From the NCBI GenBank assembly GCA_937890355.1, contig CALACW010000129.1, positions 1 through 59,556 of the forward strand: a stretch of DNA of 59,556 nucleotides. Reading direction: 5' to 3'. A program made the translations under genes and the position numbers. This stretch comes from CALACW01 sp002431305. Lineage in GTDB: Bacteria > Bacillota > Clostridia > Oscillospirales > Acutalibacteraceae. The notes under the pieces are model-generated. The model was not told the origin of the DNA. It did not search any database and saw nothing but the letters and a program-made list of their open reading frames with translations. Positions 45,506 to 53,577 of the stretch are shown here, piece by piece (the first letter of the stretch is position 1; each line of letters starts with the position of its first letter).

Positions 45506-45605
45506 TTGAGTCGGTCACTCCTTTTCATGCTTACATTGTACCATATTTCTAATCAAAAAGGTCAAAATGAAACCATTTGTATCTTATTTGTAATTATTTT
45601 GTAAT

Positions 45606-45646
45606 AAAAAAGTGAGACCGACAATTAATATCGACCTCACTTTTAT
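45606..45646 (-). terminator. Terminator of the GH18/phosphoesterase operon
   Basis: AAAAGTGAG..CGA pairs with TCG..CTCACTTTT around an AT-rich loop, with a T tract on the minus strand. Confidence 0.75.
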
Positions 45647-45667
45647 TTACTTACTTATGAAAAACGC

Positions 45668-47653
45668 TTACCATTTATCAAAATATCTGTTGAGCGTATT
45701 TTCGATTCCGCGCGCGACGGAGTTTTCATCATCCATAGTCTTATCGCATCCGACTCTGAAAACCATAACGCCTCCCGCGCCCGTCAGCATTGCATACGCG
45801 GTTTTATCCCCCGCGCTCGCGGGCGAGCAGAACGTTCCGTCGTACACCTGTCCGGAGTCCGGAACGTTATAATACTTATTATCCCAGTAGTTCGCGGTTT
45901 TCAAATCGCGCCACGTTGCCCAGTACGCGCTCGAATTTACGGGTCTGCCGTAGGCGGCAACGCCTATATTTATCTTGCTAATATCCGCTCCGTTTTTAAC
46001 GAAATCGCGCAGTCCCTCCTGTGCCTGCTGTAACGAACTCTGATAACCGTCGACATCGCATCCGTCGTACGCCATGAACTGAATCTGGTCTATGCAGTCG
46101 TACGTTTCCTTTGAAAGTCCGAGCAAGCCCGCAGACAGAGCCGCTGATATAATCGAATCCGATTTATACTCCTTTAAATCCTTATTAAGCTTTCCGATAA
46201 ATTTATCGAATACCGCCCAGTCGGAAGCCGTCGCGGGATATTCCCAGTCGATATCAACGCCGTCGAAATCGTATTTTTTCGTCATTTCAACGATTTTATC
46301 GGCTACCTTTTCCCAGTGCTTCGCCATATAAGTATTAACGCCGCTGTGACCGTTGCCCCATGCGCCGTCGGCAAGAGCCGTCACGATAAGTTTTACATTA
46401 TGCTCCTTATTCGAACGCATTGCGATTATCTGTTTTAGGGCGTTTAACTCCTCAGCAAATTTTTCTTCGCCCGCTTCGCCGAAGTTCAAATTGCCGTCCT
46501 CGTCCCAGTGAACGGCGGCGAAAACGATAACGGTGCTGTACACGTCGTAAAATCTAGCGTAATTCTTCGCGTAATCTTCGCCTTTTTTAAGAATTTCGCT
46601 CGGAACGTCGCCGTCGAGTCGCTGATATGCCGTAACCTCGAAATTATCGGCGTTTCTCTTAGGCTCGTTATAAAGTTTCAACGACTTTATTTTTACGGGT
46701 TTCGTATCATCTCTGAATTTATCTATCGATAAGCGAATACAGTCTGTCGTTACGGTGTCAAACGAGCAAACGCGCATGGACTGTATTTTTTCCGTCTGAT
46801 AAATATTGACCCATTCGCCGTCAATCAGCGCCTGTAATCTGAAATACTCAACGTCATTTCCGACCTCTTCGATTACCGCCGTATTAAACGTAACGGAAGA
46901 ATCCAATTTTATTTCGGCAACGCTGTTGTTCGTTGCTTTATTTGAATCCGCAGGAGCGTACACGGGAGACTGCGCAGTCCAGCACGAATTATCGTCCTTT
47001 AAAAGATTCTGAGCGTCCGCCTTTTCGTCTTTTGAAAGACTCTCGAACGTAATCGACGCATTTTTGATTAAGTTATCGGAACTGAATTCGGGTTTAATTA
47101 AATCTATGTCCGAATTGCCCGCAAACGAAAGATTTGAAACATAAGTCATAGATATCACCGCCGAACATATTAAAACGCCTGAAATAATTGATTTTAAAGC
47201 CTGTTTTCCGCTGTTACAGAAAACAAGAACAAGTCCGAATCCCGCCGACAATGCGGGATAAATAAGAGTCGTGGCTTTGAGTCCTTTTATAAACTTTTCA
47301 GCTGTGATTCCGCTGTCGAGTCCGAACACAAGCACGAGACTGTATATAAACATCACCGCGCCGATAACGGAGAAAATCAGATGTATAACGCCGAACGTTT
47401 TGCCGGGCTTTGACTCGTTTCTTTTCCCCCCCGTTATGGCGGAAAAAATCAAATACGCTATGTTTATTACAATGCTTACCGCGCACAGTGTATACAGAAT
47501 TGACACGACCGTCGTACCGTAAATCTGATTAATCCAGCTGTACGTTTTCACGGCTGATTGCGTAAATACGAGAGAAAATACGCTTAATACAAAAAATACG
47601 TACGACTCCGCGCGTGAGTTAAACGCATTATATACTTTTCTCAAAAACTTCAC
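45668..47653 (-). CDS. Polytopic membrane protein with extracytoplasmic GH18 domain
   Basis: A 661-residue protein. Residues ~15-185 hold five hydrophobic segments. Residues ~200-345 look like a F5/8-type (galactose-binding-like) beta sandwich. Residues ~360-661 are a GH18 domain with the DxxDxDxE motif at 462-471 (DFDGVDIDWE, acid Glu471) and the later MAYDG. GH18 enzymes cut chitin or GlcNAc-containing polymers, and spore-forming bacteria use them on cortex or wall glycans. It starts at the base after the stop of the phosphoesterase gene, so both are co-translated. Substrate inferred: a cell-envelope polymer. Confidence 0.85.
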   Translation of the reverse strand: MKFLRKVYNAFNSRAESYVFFVLSVFSLVFTQSAVKTYSWINQIYGTTVVSILYTLCAVSIVINIAYLIFSAITGGKRNESKPGKTFGVIHLIFSVIGAVMFIYSLVLVFGLDSGITAEKFIKGLKATTLIYPALSAGFGLVLVFCNSGKQALKSIISGVLICSAVISMTYVSNLSFAGNSDIDLIKPEFSSDNLIKNASITFESLSKDEKADAQNLLKDDNSCWTAQSPVYAPADSNKATNNSVAEIKLDSSVTFNTAVIEEVGNDVEYFRLQALIDGEWVNIYQTEKIQSMRVCSFDTVTTDCIRLSIDKFRDDTKPVKIKSLKLYNEPKRNADNFEVTAYQRLDGDVPSEILKKGEDYAKNYARFYDVYSTVIVFAAVHWDEDGNLNFGEAGEEKFAEELNALKQIIAMRSNKEHNVKLIVTALADGAWGNGHSGVNTYMAKHWEKVADKIVEMTKKYDFDGVDIDWEYPATASDWAVFDKFIGKLNKDLKEYKSDSIISAALSAGLLGLSKETYDCIDQIQFMAYDGCDVDGYQSSLQQAQEGLRDFVKNGADISKINIGVAAYGRPVNSSAYWATWRDLKTANYWDNKYYNVPDSGQVYDGTFCSPASAGDKTAYAMLTGAGGVMVFRVGCDKTMDDENSVARGIENTLNRYFDKW

Positions 47654-49747
47654 TTATTCGCCCTCCTTAACTTTTAAGCAGATAACTCTGCCCGAGAAAT
47701 CAGAGACAAATATATTCTCACCGTCCGACGCGGATTTTGAGAAAATCGGCGAACCGATATTGACGGTTTTCGTTATCTTCCCGTCAAGATTCATAAAGTA
47801 TAGCTTGCCGTCCGACGCGCCGAAAACGAGCGTGTTATCGTCAAGTTTTAATATCGACGGTTCGACAGTCTCAGCCTCTGAGTTTGTGTACGGCGCAGTA
47901 TAAATCAAAGCCGAACCGACCCCGACGGTTTTAATTATCTCATCTTTATTTATATCATATATGACAACGCCCTTGTTCGCAGTCGGTATATACGCCTTTT
48001 CGCCGATAATCAACGGCTGTGCGCTCGACGAAAAATTATAATTTTCAACGTCTTTTTTCGTCTTAATCTTACCCTCGTTTAAATCGACCGTCATAATCGC
48101 GTCCGAATCGGCGACAAGCAATGTATTTTCATCTATAACGGCGGGAGTCGAGCTTCTGAATCTCAAATCCTCGTCCTTTATTTCGAAAATCTGCTTGCCT
48201 GTGTCCTTATCGAGAGCGGCGAGCGCGTCCCAATGAGAATTTACGATAAGTTTATTTCCTGCGACAATAAATTCGGCAGGTGAAGGCTCTCCGTAGCCTC
48301 TGATATTCTCCCAGACTTTTTCACCCGTTTTAATATTGAGAGCGGTAATGCCGGAAGCCGAACCCGTATAAACAATCCCGTCCGAAACGCATATTCCCGA
48401 ACTCGTATCGAGAGCGGAACTTAAATCAACTTTTGTTTTCCATAATTCTTTTCCGTCGTAATTATCGAGCGCGTAGACGTTTCCCGCGCTGTCCTGAATT
48501 ATAACGGTTCCGTCTTCGACGATTATGTTATTCTTAACCGTATTCTCGGTCTTATATGTCCATGCGACCGCGCCGTTTGCCGCCGAAAGGCATGTAACCC
48601 CGCAGTTTATCGGGTATGAATCGTCAACTGTGCCGGCGTAAACGAATCCGTCCTTTAATACGGTATCACAGAACAGAACCCTGCCCTCAAGCTGCGTCGT
48701 CCAAACGGCGGATTCAACCGCGTCGGGATTCGAATTAAATTTATAATAAGCCATATCGGCCCTAACCGCGCCGTCTGCCGAAATATTTATAATTCTTAAT
48801 CCGCTGACGGACGAATCAATACCTCCGCAGTCCGGGCGCGCGGTGCTGATATTGACCACGCCGTCGTTTTCCTCGATATAATTATGATGATAATGACCGA
48901 AAACCCACGCGATAAGATTATGCTTTTTTAAGTCAAGATCTTTTCTGTCAAACGATATTACATAATCGTCCGACGGCGGGTCGGTATGATTAAACATTAC
49001 GACTTTCATATTTTCGTTGGTATTTTTAAGGTCGTTTTCGAGCCATCTCCAGCGGTCGTTTTTGTTATATCCCGATTTATAATCCCCGCCCGTCTGAAAC
49101 GGAGTGACGACATAGTGAACGTTGCCGACCTCAAACGAGTACCACACGGGGCCGTATATGCTCTCAAAAAATTCCTCACCGTACTTTCCCTCGACATAGT
49201 CGTGGTTGCCGATTATGTAGCGGACGGGAACGCCCATGTTTTTGCTGTTCATACCCTCGATATGCTTTTTAAGTCCGTCAACGTAGCAGATATCGCCCGT
49301 GTGAATCAAAAACGCGGGATTCTTTTCATTTATTGTATCTTTAACAAAGTCAATCCACTCGCCTACGCCCTTTTCGCCGATTTCGGTATCGGATATCTGA
49401 ATAAAGCTGTGCGCCTGTCCCTTTTCTATATTCGACTTTTCGAGCGTAAAATCATAGCCCTCGCTCTTGTCTTTATCGACCGGAATATAGTAATTCTCCG
49501 TCGTATAGCCCGCGGGAACGGTGACGGTGATAAATCTCGTTTTTCTGTACCCCTTTAATTTGAACGCGCCGTTTTCGTCCGTCTTTACAACGTTTCTGCC
49601 GTCGGACACGCTGACGCCGGACATGGGTTTGCCGTCATTGGTAACCGTACCCGAATAGCCTTTTCCGGGCATGAATATCACGCCGAGAACAACAGCCGCC
49701 GTAACAGCCGCAAGAGCGGGGATTATAATAAGAAGTTTCTTTTTCAT
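47654..49747 (-). CDS. Anchored metallophosphoesterase with PQQ-type propeller
   Basis: A 697-residue protein. Residues ~7-26 are a signal anchor. Residues ~30-95 are a transthyretin-like (Metallophos_N) domain. Residues ~112-330 are a calcineurin-like phosphoesterase with SDTEIG (Glu in place of the usual His), HTGDICY, IGNHDY, FNHTDPP and GHYHHN. Residues ~345-697 are a WD/PQQ-like beta propeller (GAVAWTYKTEN, GKELWKTKV, GEKVWEN). It acts outside the cytoplasmic membrane. It is the first gene of a two-gene operon with a GH18 protein; together they could trim or sense a phosphate-bearing wall polymer, which is inference. Confidence 0.85.
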   Translation of the reverse strand: MKKKLLIIIPALAAVTAAVVLGVIFMPGKGYSGTVTNDGKPMSGVSVSDGRNVVKTDENGAFKLKGYRKTRFITVTVPAGYTTENYYIPVDKDKSEGYDFTLEKSNIEKGQAHSFIQISDTEIGEKGVGEWIDFVKDTINEKNPAFLIHTGDICYVDGLKKHIEGMNSKNMGVPVRYIIGNHDYVEGKYGEEFFESIYGPVWYSFEVGNVHYVVTPFQTGGDYKSGYNKNDRWRWLENDLKNTNENMKVVMFNHTDPPSDDYVISFDRKDLDLKKHNLIAWVFGHYHHNYIEENDGVVNISTARPDCGGIDSSVSGLRIINISADGAVRADMAYYKFNSNPDAVESAVWTTQLEGRVLFCDTVLKDGFVYAGTVDDSYPINCGVTCLSAANGAVAWTYKTENTVKNNIIVEDGTVIIQDSAGNVYALDNYDGKELWKTKVDLSSALDTSSGICVSDGIVYTGSASGITALNIKTGEKVWENIRGYGEPSPAEFIVAGNKLIVNSHWDALAALDKDTGKQIFEIKDEDLRFRSSTPAVIDENTLLVADSDAIMTVDLNEGKIKTKKDVENYNFSSSAQPLIIGEKAYIPTANKGVVIYDINKDEIIKTVGVGSALIYTAPYTNSEAETVEPSILKLDDNTLVFGASDGKLYFMNLDGKITKTVNIGSPIFSKSASDGENIFVSDFSGRVICLKVKEGE

Positions 49748-49799
49748 AAATTTATAACTCCTGAATAAAACATACAGGCATTACGCCGTCTTAATGTTG

Positions 49800-49828
49800 A
49801 TTATACACAAAAAGTTTAATAAAATCAA
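49800..49828 (-). promoter_or_regulatory. Promoter of the phosphoesterase/GH18 operon
   Basis: On the minus strand TTGATT (49823-49828), 17 bases, TATAAT (49800-49805), 53 bases before the ATG. Confidence 0.65.
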
Positions 49829-49848
49829 CGATTTATTAATTTTTGACG

Positions 49849-49878
49849 GATTAATTTTATTTATATCGGTTAATACTA
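49849..49878 (+). promoter_or_regulatory. Possible SigF/SigG-type promoter of sigG
   Basis: GATTA (49849-49853), 14 bases, then GGTTAATACTA (49868-49878), close to the GG..A.A.TA -10 element recognised by forespore sigma factors. Known SigG genes are read by SigF and SigG, which fits. Confidence 0.5.
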
Positions 49879-49916
49879 CATTTAAGCCCGGTACATAATT
49901 TTTCGGGGGCTTGAAA

Positions 49917-50687
49917 ATGCAGTATAACAAAGTCGAAATATGCGGAGTGGACACGTCAAAATTAAAAGTAATGAGCGAAAAAGAGAAAATGGAATTACTG
50001 AAAAAGGCGCAGGCGGGCGATAAAAAGGCGTGCGACGACCTCGTAAAGGGAAACTTAAAACTTGTGTTAAGCGTGGTTCAGCGTTTTTCAAACCGCGGAG
50101 AAAATCCCGAGGATCTTTTTCAGGTCGGCGTTATCGGACTTATAAAAGCGATAAGAAATTTTGACACGTCGCTGGACGTTCGTTTTTCCACATATTCGTG
50201 TCCTATGATAATCGGCGAAATACGGCGGTATTTAAGAGACAACAACGCCGTCAGGGTCAGCCGTTCAATGCGCGACACGGCATATCACGCCATGCAGGTC
50301 AAGGAAAAAATACAGAATAAATATCACAGAGAGGCGACAGTCGACGAAATAGCAAAGGAACTCGATTTGCCCAGAGAAAACGTCGTAATCGCCCTCGAAG
50401 CAATAGTCGATCCGGTATCGCTTTTCGAGCCTATATATTCAGACAACGGCGACGCTGTATACGTAATGGATCAGGTCGGCGACTCGACGACGGATTCCGA
50501 CTGGATAGACGAAATAGTAATACGAGAATCGCTTAAAAATTTAAACGACAGAGAGAAAAAGATAATGAACATGCGTTTTATGAAAGGTATGACGCAAATG
50601 GAGGTTGCAAGCGAAATCGGCATATCGCAGGCGCAGGTGTCAAGACTTGAAAAATCGGTTATAAACAGAATTAAAAATCCGGGATAA
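49917..50687 (+). CDS. sigG: Forespore sigma factor SigG
   Basis: A 256-residue sigma-70-type factor starting MQYNKVEICGVDTSKLKV, the distinctive SigG N-terminus. Region 2 is seen as ENPEDLFQVGVIGLIKAIRNFD and region 4 as MTQMEVASEIGISQAQVSRLE. It directs late forespore transcription. The ATG at 49917 lies 7 bases after GGGGG; a TTG two codons earlier would overlap that site. It is followed after 45 bases by a YlmC/YmxH gene, the same order as in Bacillus. Confidence 0.97.
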   Translation: MQYNKVEICGVDTSKLKVMSEKEKMELLKKAQAGDKKACDDLVKGNLKLVLSVVQRFSNRGENPEDLFQVGVIGLIKAIRNFDTSLDVRFSTYSCPMIIGEIRRYLRDNNAVRVSRSMRDTAYHAMQVKEKIQNKYHREATVDEIAKELDLPRENVVIALEAIVDPVSLFEPIYSDNGDAVYVMDQVGDSTTDSDWIDEIVIRESLKNLNDREKKIMNMRFMKGMTQMEVASEIGISQAQVSRLEKSVINRIKNPG

Positions 50688-50732
50688 TCGCATTTCATTC
50701 TGAATAAATATTACTCTGTAAGGGGTGATACA

Positions 50733-51020
50733 ATGCAGTGTTCAATCAGCGAACTTTGTCAAAAGGACGTTATAAACACATGCGACGGTATTAAAATCGG
50801 ATGCGTCGACGACGTAAAGGTCGACTGTACGACGGGTAAAATCGTCGCGCTGATAATCTCCGGAAAAAACGGATTTTTCGGTATGGGAAAAAGCGACGAT
50901 CTCTGTATAGAATGGGATTGCATAGAGGTTATAGGAAGCGATACGATACTCGTAAAATGCGCGGACTACCACCCTCCGTGCAAGAAAAACAGAACTCCGC
51001 TCGACGCGATGTTCAAATAA
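50733..51020 (+). CDS. YlmC/YmxH-family PRC-barrel sporulation protein
   Basis: A 95-residue protein with the PRC-barrel beta pattern (CDGIKIGCVDDVKVD, KIVALIISGKNGFFGMG, CIEWDCIEVIGSDTILVK). It is the small protein that follows sigG in many spore formers. Its molecular role is not defined. AAGGGGTGAT precedes the ATG. It ends in a strong terminator. Confidence 0.9.
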   Translation: MQCSISELCQKDVINTCDGIKIGCVDDVKVDCTTGKIVALIISGKNGFFGMGKSDDLCIEWDCIEVIGSDTILVKCADYHPPCKKNRTPLDAMFK

Positions 51021-51070
51021 AAAATACGCGCTTCTTTGCAAAGTTCACCTGCAAAAAAGCGCGTATTTTT
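51021..51070 (+). terminator. Terminator of the sigG-ylmC operon
   Basis: A long hairpin, AAATACGCGCTT.TTTGCA with TGCAAA.AAGCGCGTATTT, followed by T. It may also stop the minus-strand BlaR1 remnant. Confidence 0.85.
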
Positions 51071-51844
51071 CAATTATCGGACTTTACTGCCGTTGTAGTT
51101 TCCGGCACATTATAATCAAACGGCAGATTGTGTTCGGGCGCATTCTCATCTAATCCGAAATACTCCAGCGCGTGTTTACGGCTGTTTTCGTGCAAATCCG
51201 AACTTGCGGAGTCGGACATATACAAAACCCGAGCCCACAGCGAAACGGGGAATATTCTTTTTATACTGTCCGAGTACAATGAGCCGTCACTCGGGGTTTC
51301 GTATGATTTTAAGACATACGGAGCGTTTGCCGACGACGGATTTTTAAACGTCATTGCAACAGGAGAAAACGAACGGTGACGAAACATTATCGCACTCGTA
51401 TACGTTTTCATTCATCAAAACGGCGGTACCGACTTTTCTTTTAAGCATAAAATAACTTATGACGGAGTAAATCAAAATTCCGACCGCGCCTGTAATCCAA
51501 ATGTATGAGAATATATCCGTAACCGCGGCAGTGTTTACGGAAGATAAGACAGAGGATTCCGTAATTTTATCCGCCGCGATATCGACCGGGGATATCCCGG
51601 AATTAATTACGACAGAACCGCCGGCAGAACCCCCCTGAGCTATTACCTGCGAACTCGGAACAAGACTTACAGAACTGCCGGGCAGATTAGGACATACAAG
51701 CCTGACGGCGACTATTCCCCATAGCACGATTCTGAATTTTTTCGGCATTTTTTTAAAAACAAGCCTTATGAGCATAACGGCAAGTATAAGCCACACCGCG
51801 CTGAGACTCATATTGAGTACATAAACAAAAATATCGGAAATCAC
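51070..51844 (-). pseudogene. BlaR1/MecR1-type M56 sensor, internally deleted
   Basis: The first ~155 codons encode the N-terminal transmembrane part of a BlaR1-like protein (AVMLIRLVFKKMPKKFRIVLWGIVAVRL). It continues to NVSSPFVFS and stops three codons later in frame. In the next frame the C-terminal region (FKNPSSANAPYVLKSYETPS) follows directly to a stop at 51070. The SPFVFS stretch normally leads into the zinc protease core with HEXXH; here it is joined straight to the C-terminal part, so the entire catalytic domain is gone and a frameshift follows. It starts within the last codons of blaI. Confidence 0.8.
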
Positions 51845-52209
51845 TGTTTTTCCCTCCTGTATTTGTCTATTAACCCCTGAATTTCATCAACTTCATCATC
51901 AGACAGCCTGCTGTGCTTAGTGAACGATGCAACAAATGCCGGCAGAGACCCCTCAAAAGTGCGCTCAACCATTTCGTCGATTTCGGCTGCCTGAGCCTCG
52001 TCCTTGCTGATAAGTGAAGTAACAACGCTGTTTTCATTTTTCACAACCCCGCGCTGGGACAGCCGTTTTATCACGGTGTACGTGGTCGTCGGCTTCCATC
52101 CGAGTTTTTCCGAGCAAAGACGTACAAGCTCACTGCTTTTTATCGGTTCGTGTTCCCATAGTATCAAACAAAACCTGTATTCGCTTTCAAAAATTTTGGG
52201 CGTTTCCAT
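51841..52209 (-). CDS. BlaI/MecI-family transcriptional repressor
   Basis: A 122-residue winged-helix repressor (FESEYRFCLILWEHEPIKSSELVRL, TTTYTVIKRLSQRGV). BlaI proteins repress beta-lactamase or cell-wall-stress genes and are inactivated by proteolysis triggered by BlaR1. The partner BlaR1 here overlaps by 4 bases but has lost its protease, so induction by that route is not possible from this locus. The promoter carries two dyad operators, suggesting autorepression. No beta-lactamase gene is adjacent. Confidence 0.9.
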   Translation of the reverse strand: METPKIFESEYRFCLILWEHEPIKSSELVRLCSEKLGWKPTTTYTVIKRLSQRGVVKNENSVVTSLISKDEAQAAEIDEMVERTFEGSLPAFVASFTKHSRLSDDEVDEIQGLIDKYRREKQ

Positions 52210-52222
52210 ATATAAAAACCTC

Positions 52223-52275
52223 CTCTAATGCGTTAGAGCTATTTTTAGTCTAACACGTTAGAGCAAATTTGTCAA
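52223..52275 (-). promoter_or_regulatory. blaI promoter with two dyad operators
   Basis: On the minus strand TTGACA (52270-52275), 17 bases, TAGACT (52247-52252). Operator 1, TCTAACACGTTAGA (52249-52262), covers the spacer and -10. Operator 2, CTCTAATGCGTTAGAG (52223-52238), a perfect dyad, covers the transcript start and abuts the ribosome binding site. Confidence 0.8.
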
Positions 52276-52338
52276 GAAAAATTGCCGTAATTAATGCAAA
52301 AATTACGGCAAATAAAATTATAAAGCATAAACAAATTA

Positions 52339-52490
52339 TGTAGGGGAAGACATTGTCTTCCCGCATGAGACTTGCGGTTTTATGAATAATAACAATGCGT
52401 CAGCAATATGAAATTTCCGATTTTCCGAAGGCAAAATCTTATTTATAAATTTTCTGCCTTTACCCCGGAAAGACAATGTCTTCCCCTACA
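52339..52490. repeat. MITE-like element with 24-bp inverted ends
   Basis: TGTAGGGGAAGACATTGTCT.. (52339-52362) recurs inverted at 52467-52490 with one mismatch in 24 bases. Each end also contains the palindrome GAAGACAATGTCTTC or its near copy. The ~100 bases between carry no gene. It lies between blaI and iolG, in a stretch (52276-52523) with no coding sequence. Confidence 0.7.
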
Positions 52491-52523
52491 AAAGAATGTT
52501 TATCCCTTTAATAAATTATTTTG

Positions 52524-53537
52524 TTACTCTATTTCCGATACAAGTACGGGTCTGTGTTCCGCAACGGATTTTTTCGCCGCGAGACCTACTCTTACAGACT
52601 GCATACCCGCGTGGATTCCTACGGGAACCTCGGTATCGTTCTCACATGCCGAAACAAACTGTCTCATTTCCTCGGAAAAAGACTCCATATATCTTTCAAG
52701 GAAGAAGAACAGCGGTTTTTCGCCCGTTACGCCGTTCGCGTCGGAAACGACCGCGGACGAAAGAGTATCGTTCGACGTTGTAACCATTCCTTTTGAACCG
52801 AACAGCTCCGCTCTCTGGTCGTAGCCGTACGCCGCGCGTCTTGAATTATCGATAACGGCAAGCGCGCCGTTTGACATCTTCATCGTAATAATCGCGGTGT
52901 CGACATCGCCCTGTTTGCCTATCTCGGGATCGACAAGGACTGCGGAATTAACATAGACCTCCTGCGCGTCGGAATTCGTAAGGAACGCCGCCATATCAAA
53001 ATCATGTATTGTCATGTCAAGGAAGATTCCGCCCGAAACGGCGATATACTTGGGATTGGGGGGCTCGGGATCTCTTGAAGTGATTTTGAGGATATGCGCG
53101 TCGCCGATTCTGCCGTCGTCGTAAGCCTTGCGGATTGCGGCGAAGTTGTGGTCAAATCTGCGGTTAAATCCTACCTGAAACTTAACGCCCGGATGCGAAG
53201 CGAGCGCGTCGGCAACCTCTTTGATTTTAGCAATAGAATGATCGACGGGTTTCTCACAGAAAACGTGTTTGCCTGCATTGATAGCCTCTATCGAAATACT
53301 CGCGTGCGTATCTGTTGACGAGCATACGAGAACCGCGTCAATGTCCTTATCCTCGATTATTTTATGATAATCCTCATATATTTTTTCAACTCCGTAACCT
53401 TTAATAAACGCCTTGGTTTCGTCATTCATAAACGGATCTGAAACAGCCGTTACAACCGCGTTTTTTACGTGATACGAAATGGATTCAAGATGAACCTTGC
53501 CGATTCTTCCCGCTCCGATAATGCCTATTCTGAGCAT
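52524..53537 (-). CDS. iolG: Inositol 2-dehydrogenase
   Basis: A 337-residue Gfo/Idh/MocA dehydrogenase that oxidises myo-inositol to scyllo-inosose (2-keto-myo-inositol) with NAD. It begins MLRIGIIGAGRIGKVH and carries the catalytic Lys motif CEKPVDHS, FLDMTIHDFDMAAFL near the active site. Length and N-terminus match IolG, and it is the last gene of the iol cluster. GGGAGATAAT precedes the ATG. No clear terminator follows; the MITE-like element starts 34 bases after the stop. Confidence 0.9.
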   Translation of the reverse strand: MLRIGIIGAGRIGKVHLESISYHVKNAVVTAVSDPFMNDETKAFIKGYGVEKIYEDYHKIIEDKDIDAVLVCSSTDTHASISIEAINAGKHVFCEKPVDHSIAKIKEVADALASHPGVKFQVGFNRRFDHNFAAIRKAYDDGRIGDAHILKITSRDPEPPNPKYIAVSGGIFLDMTIHDFDMAAFLTNSDAQEVYVNSAVLVDPEIGKQGDVDTAIITMKMSNGALAVIDNSRRAAYGYDQRAELFGSKGMVTTSNDTLSSAVVSDANGVTGEKPLFFFLERYMESFSEEMRQFVSACENDTEVPVGIHAGMQSVRVGLAAKKSVAEHRPVLVSEIE

Positions 53538-53577
53538 AAATTATCTCCCTTTTATTAAAATTTTATTTTCTCTTCGA

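Noticed and set aside
48986..49558. 190-codon open frame on the plus strand inside the phosphoesterase gene
   Set aside because: Antisense to a well-supported domain-rich gene, with no recognisable protein and no ribosome binding site; a codon-bias shadow.
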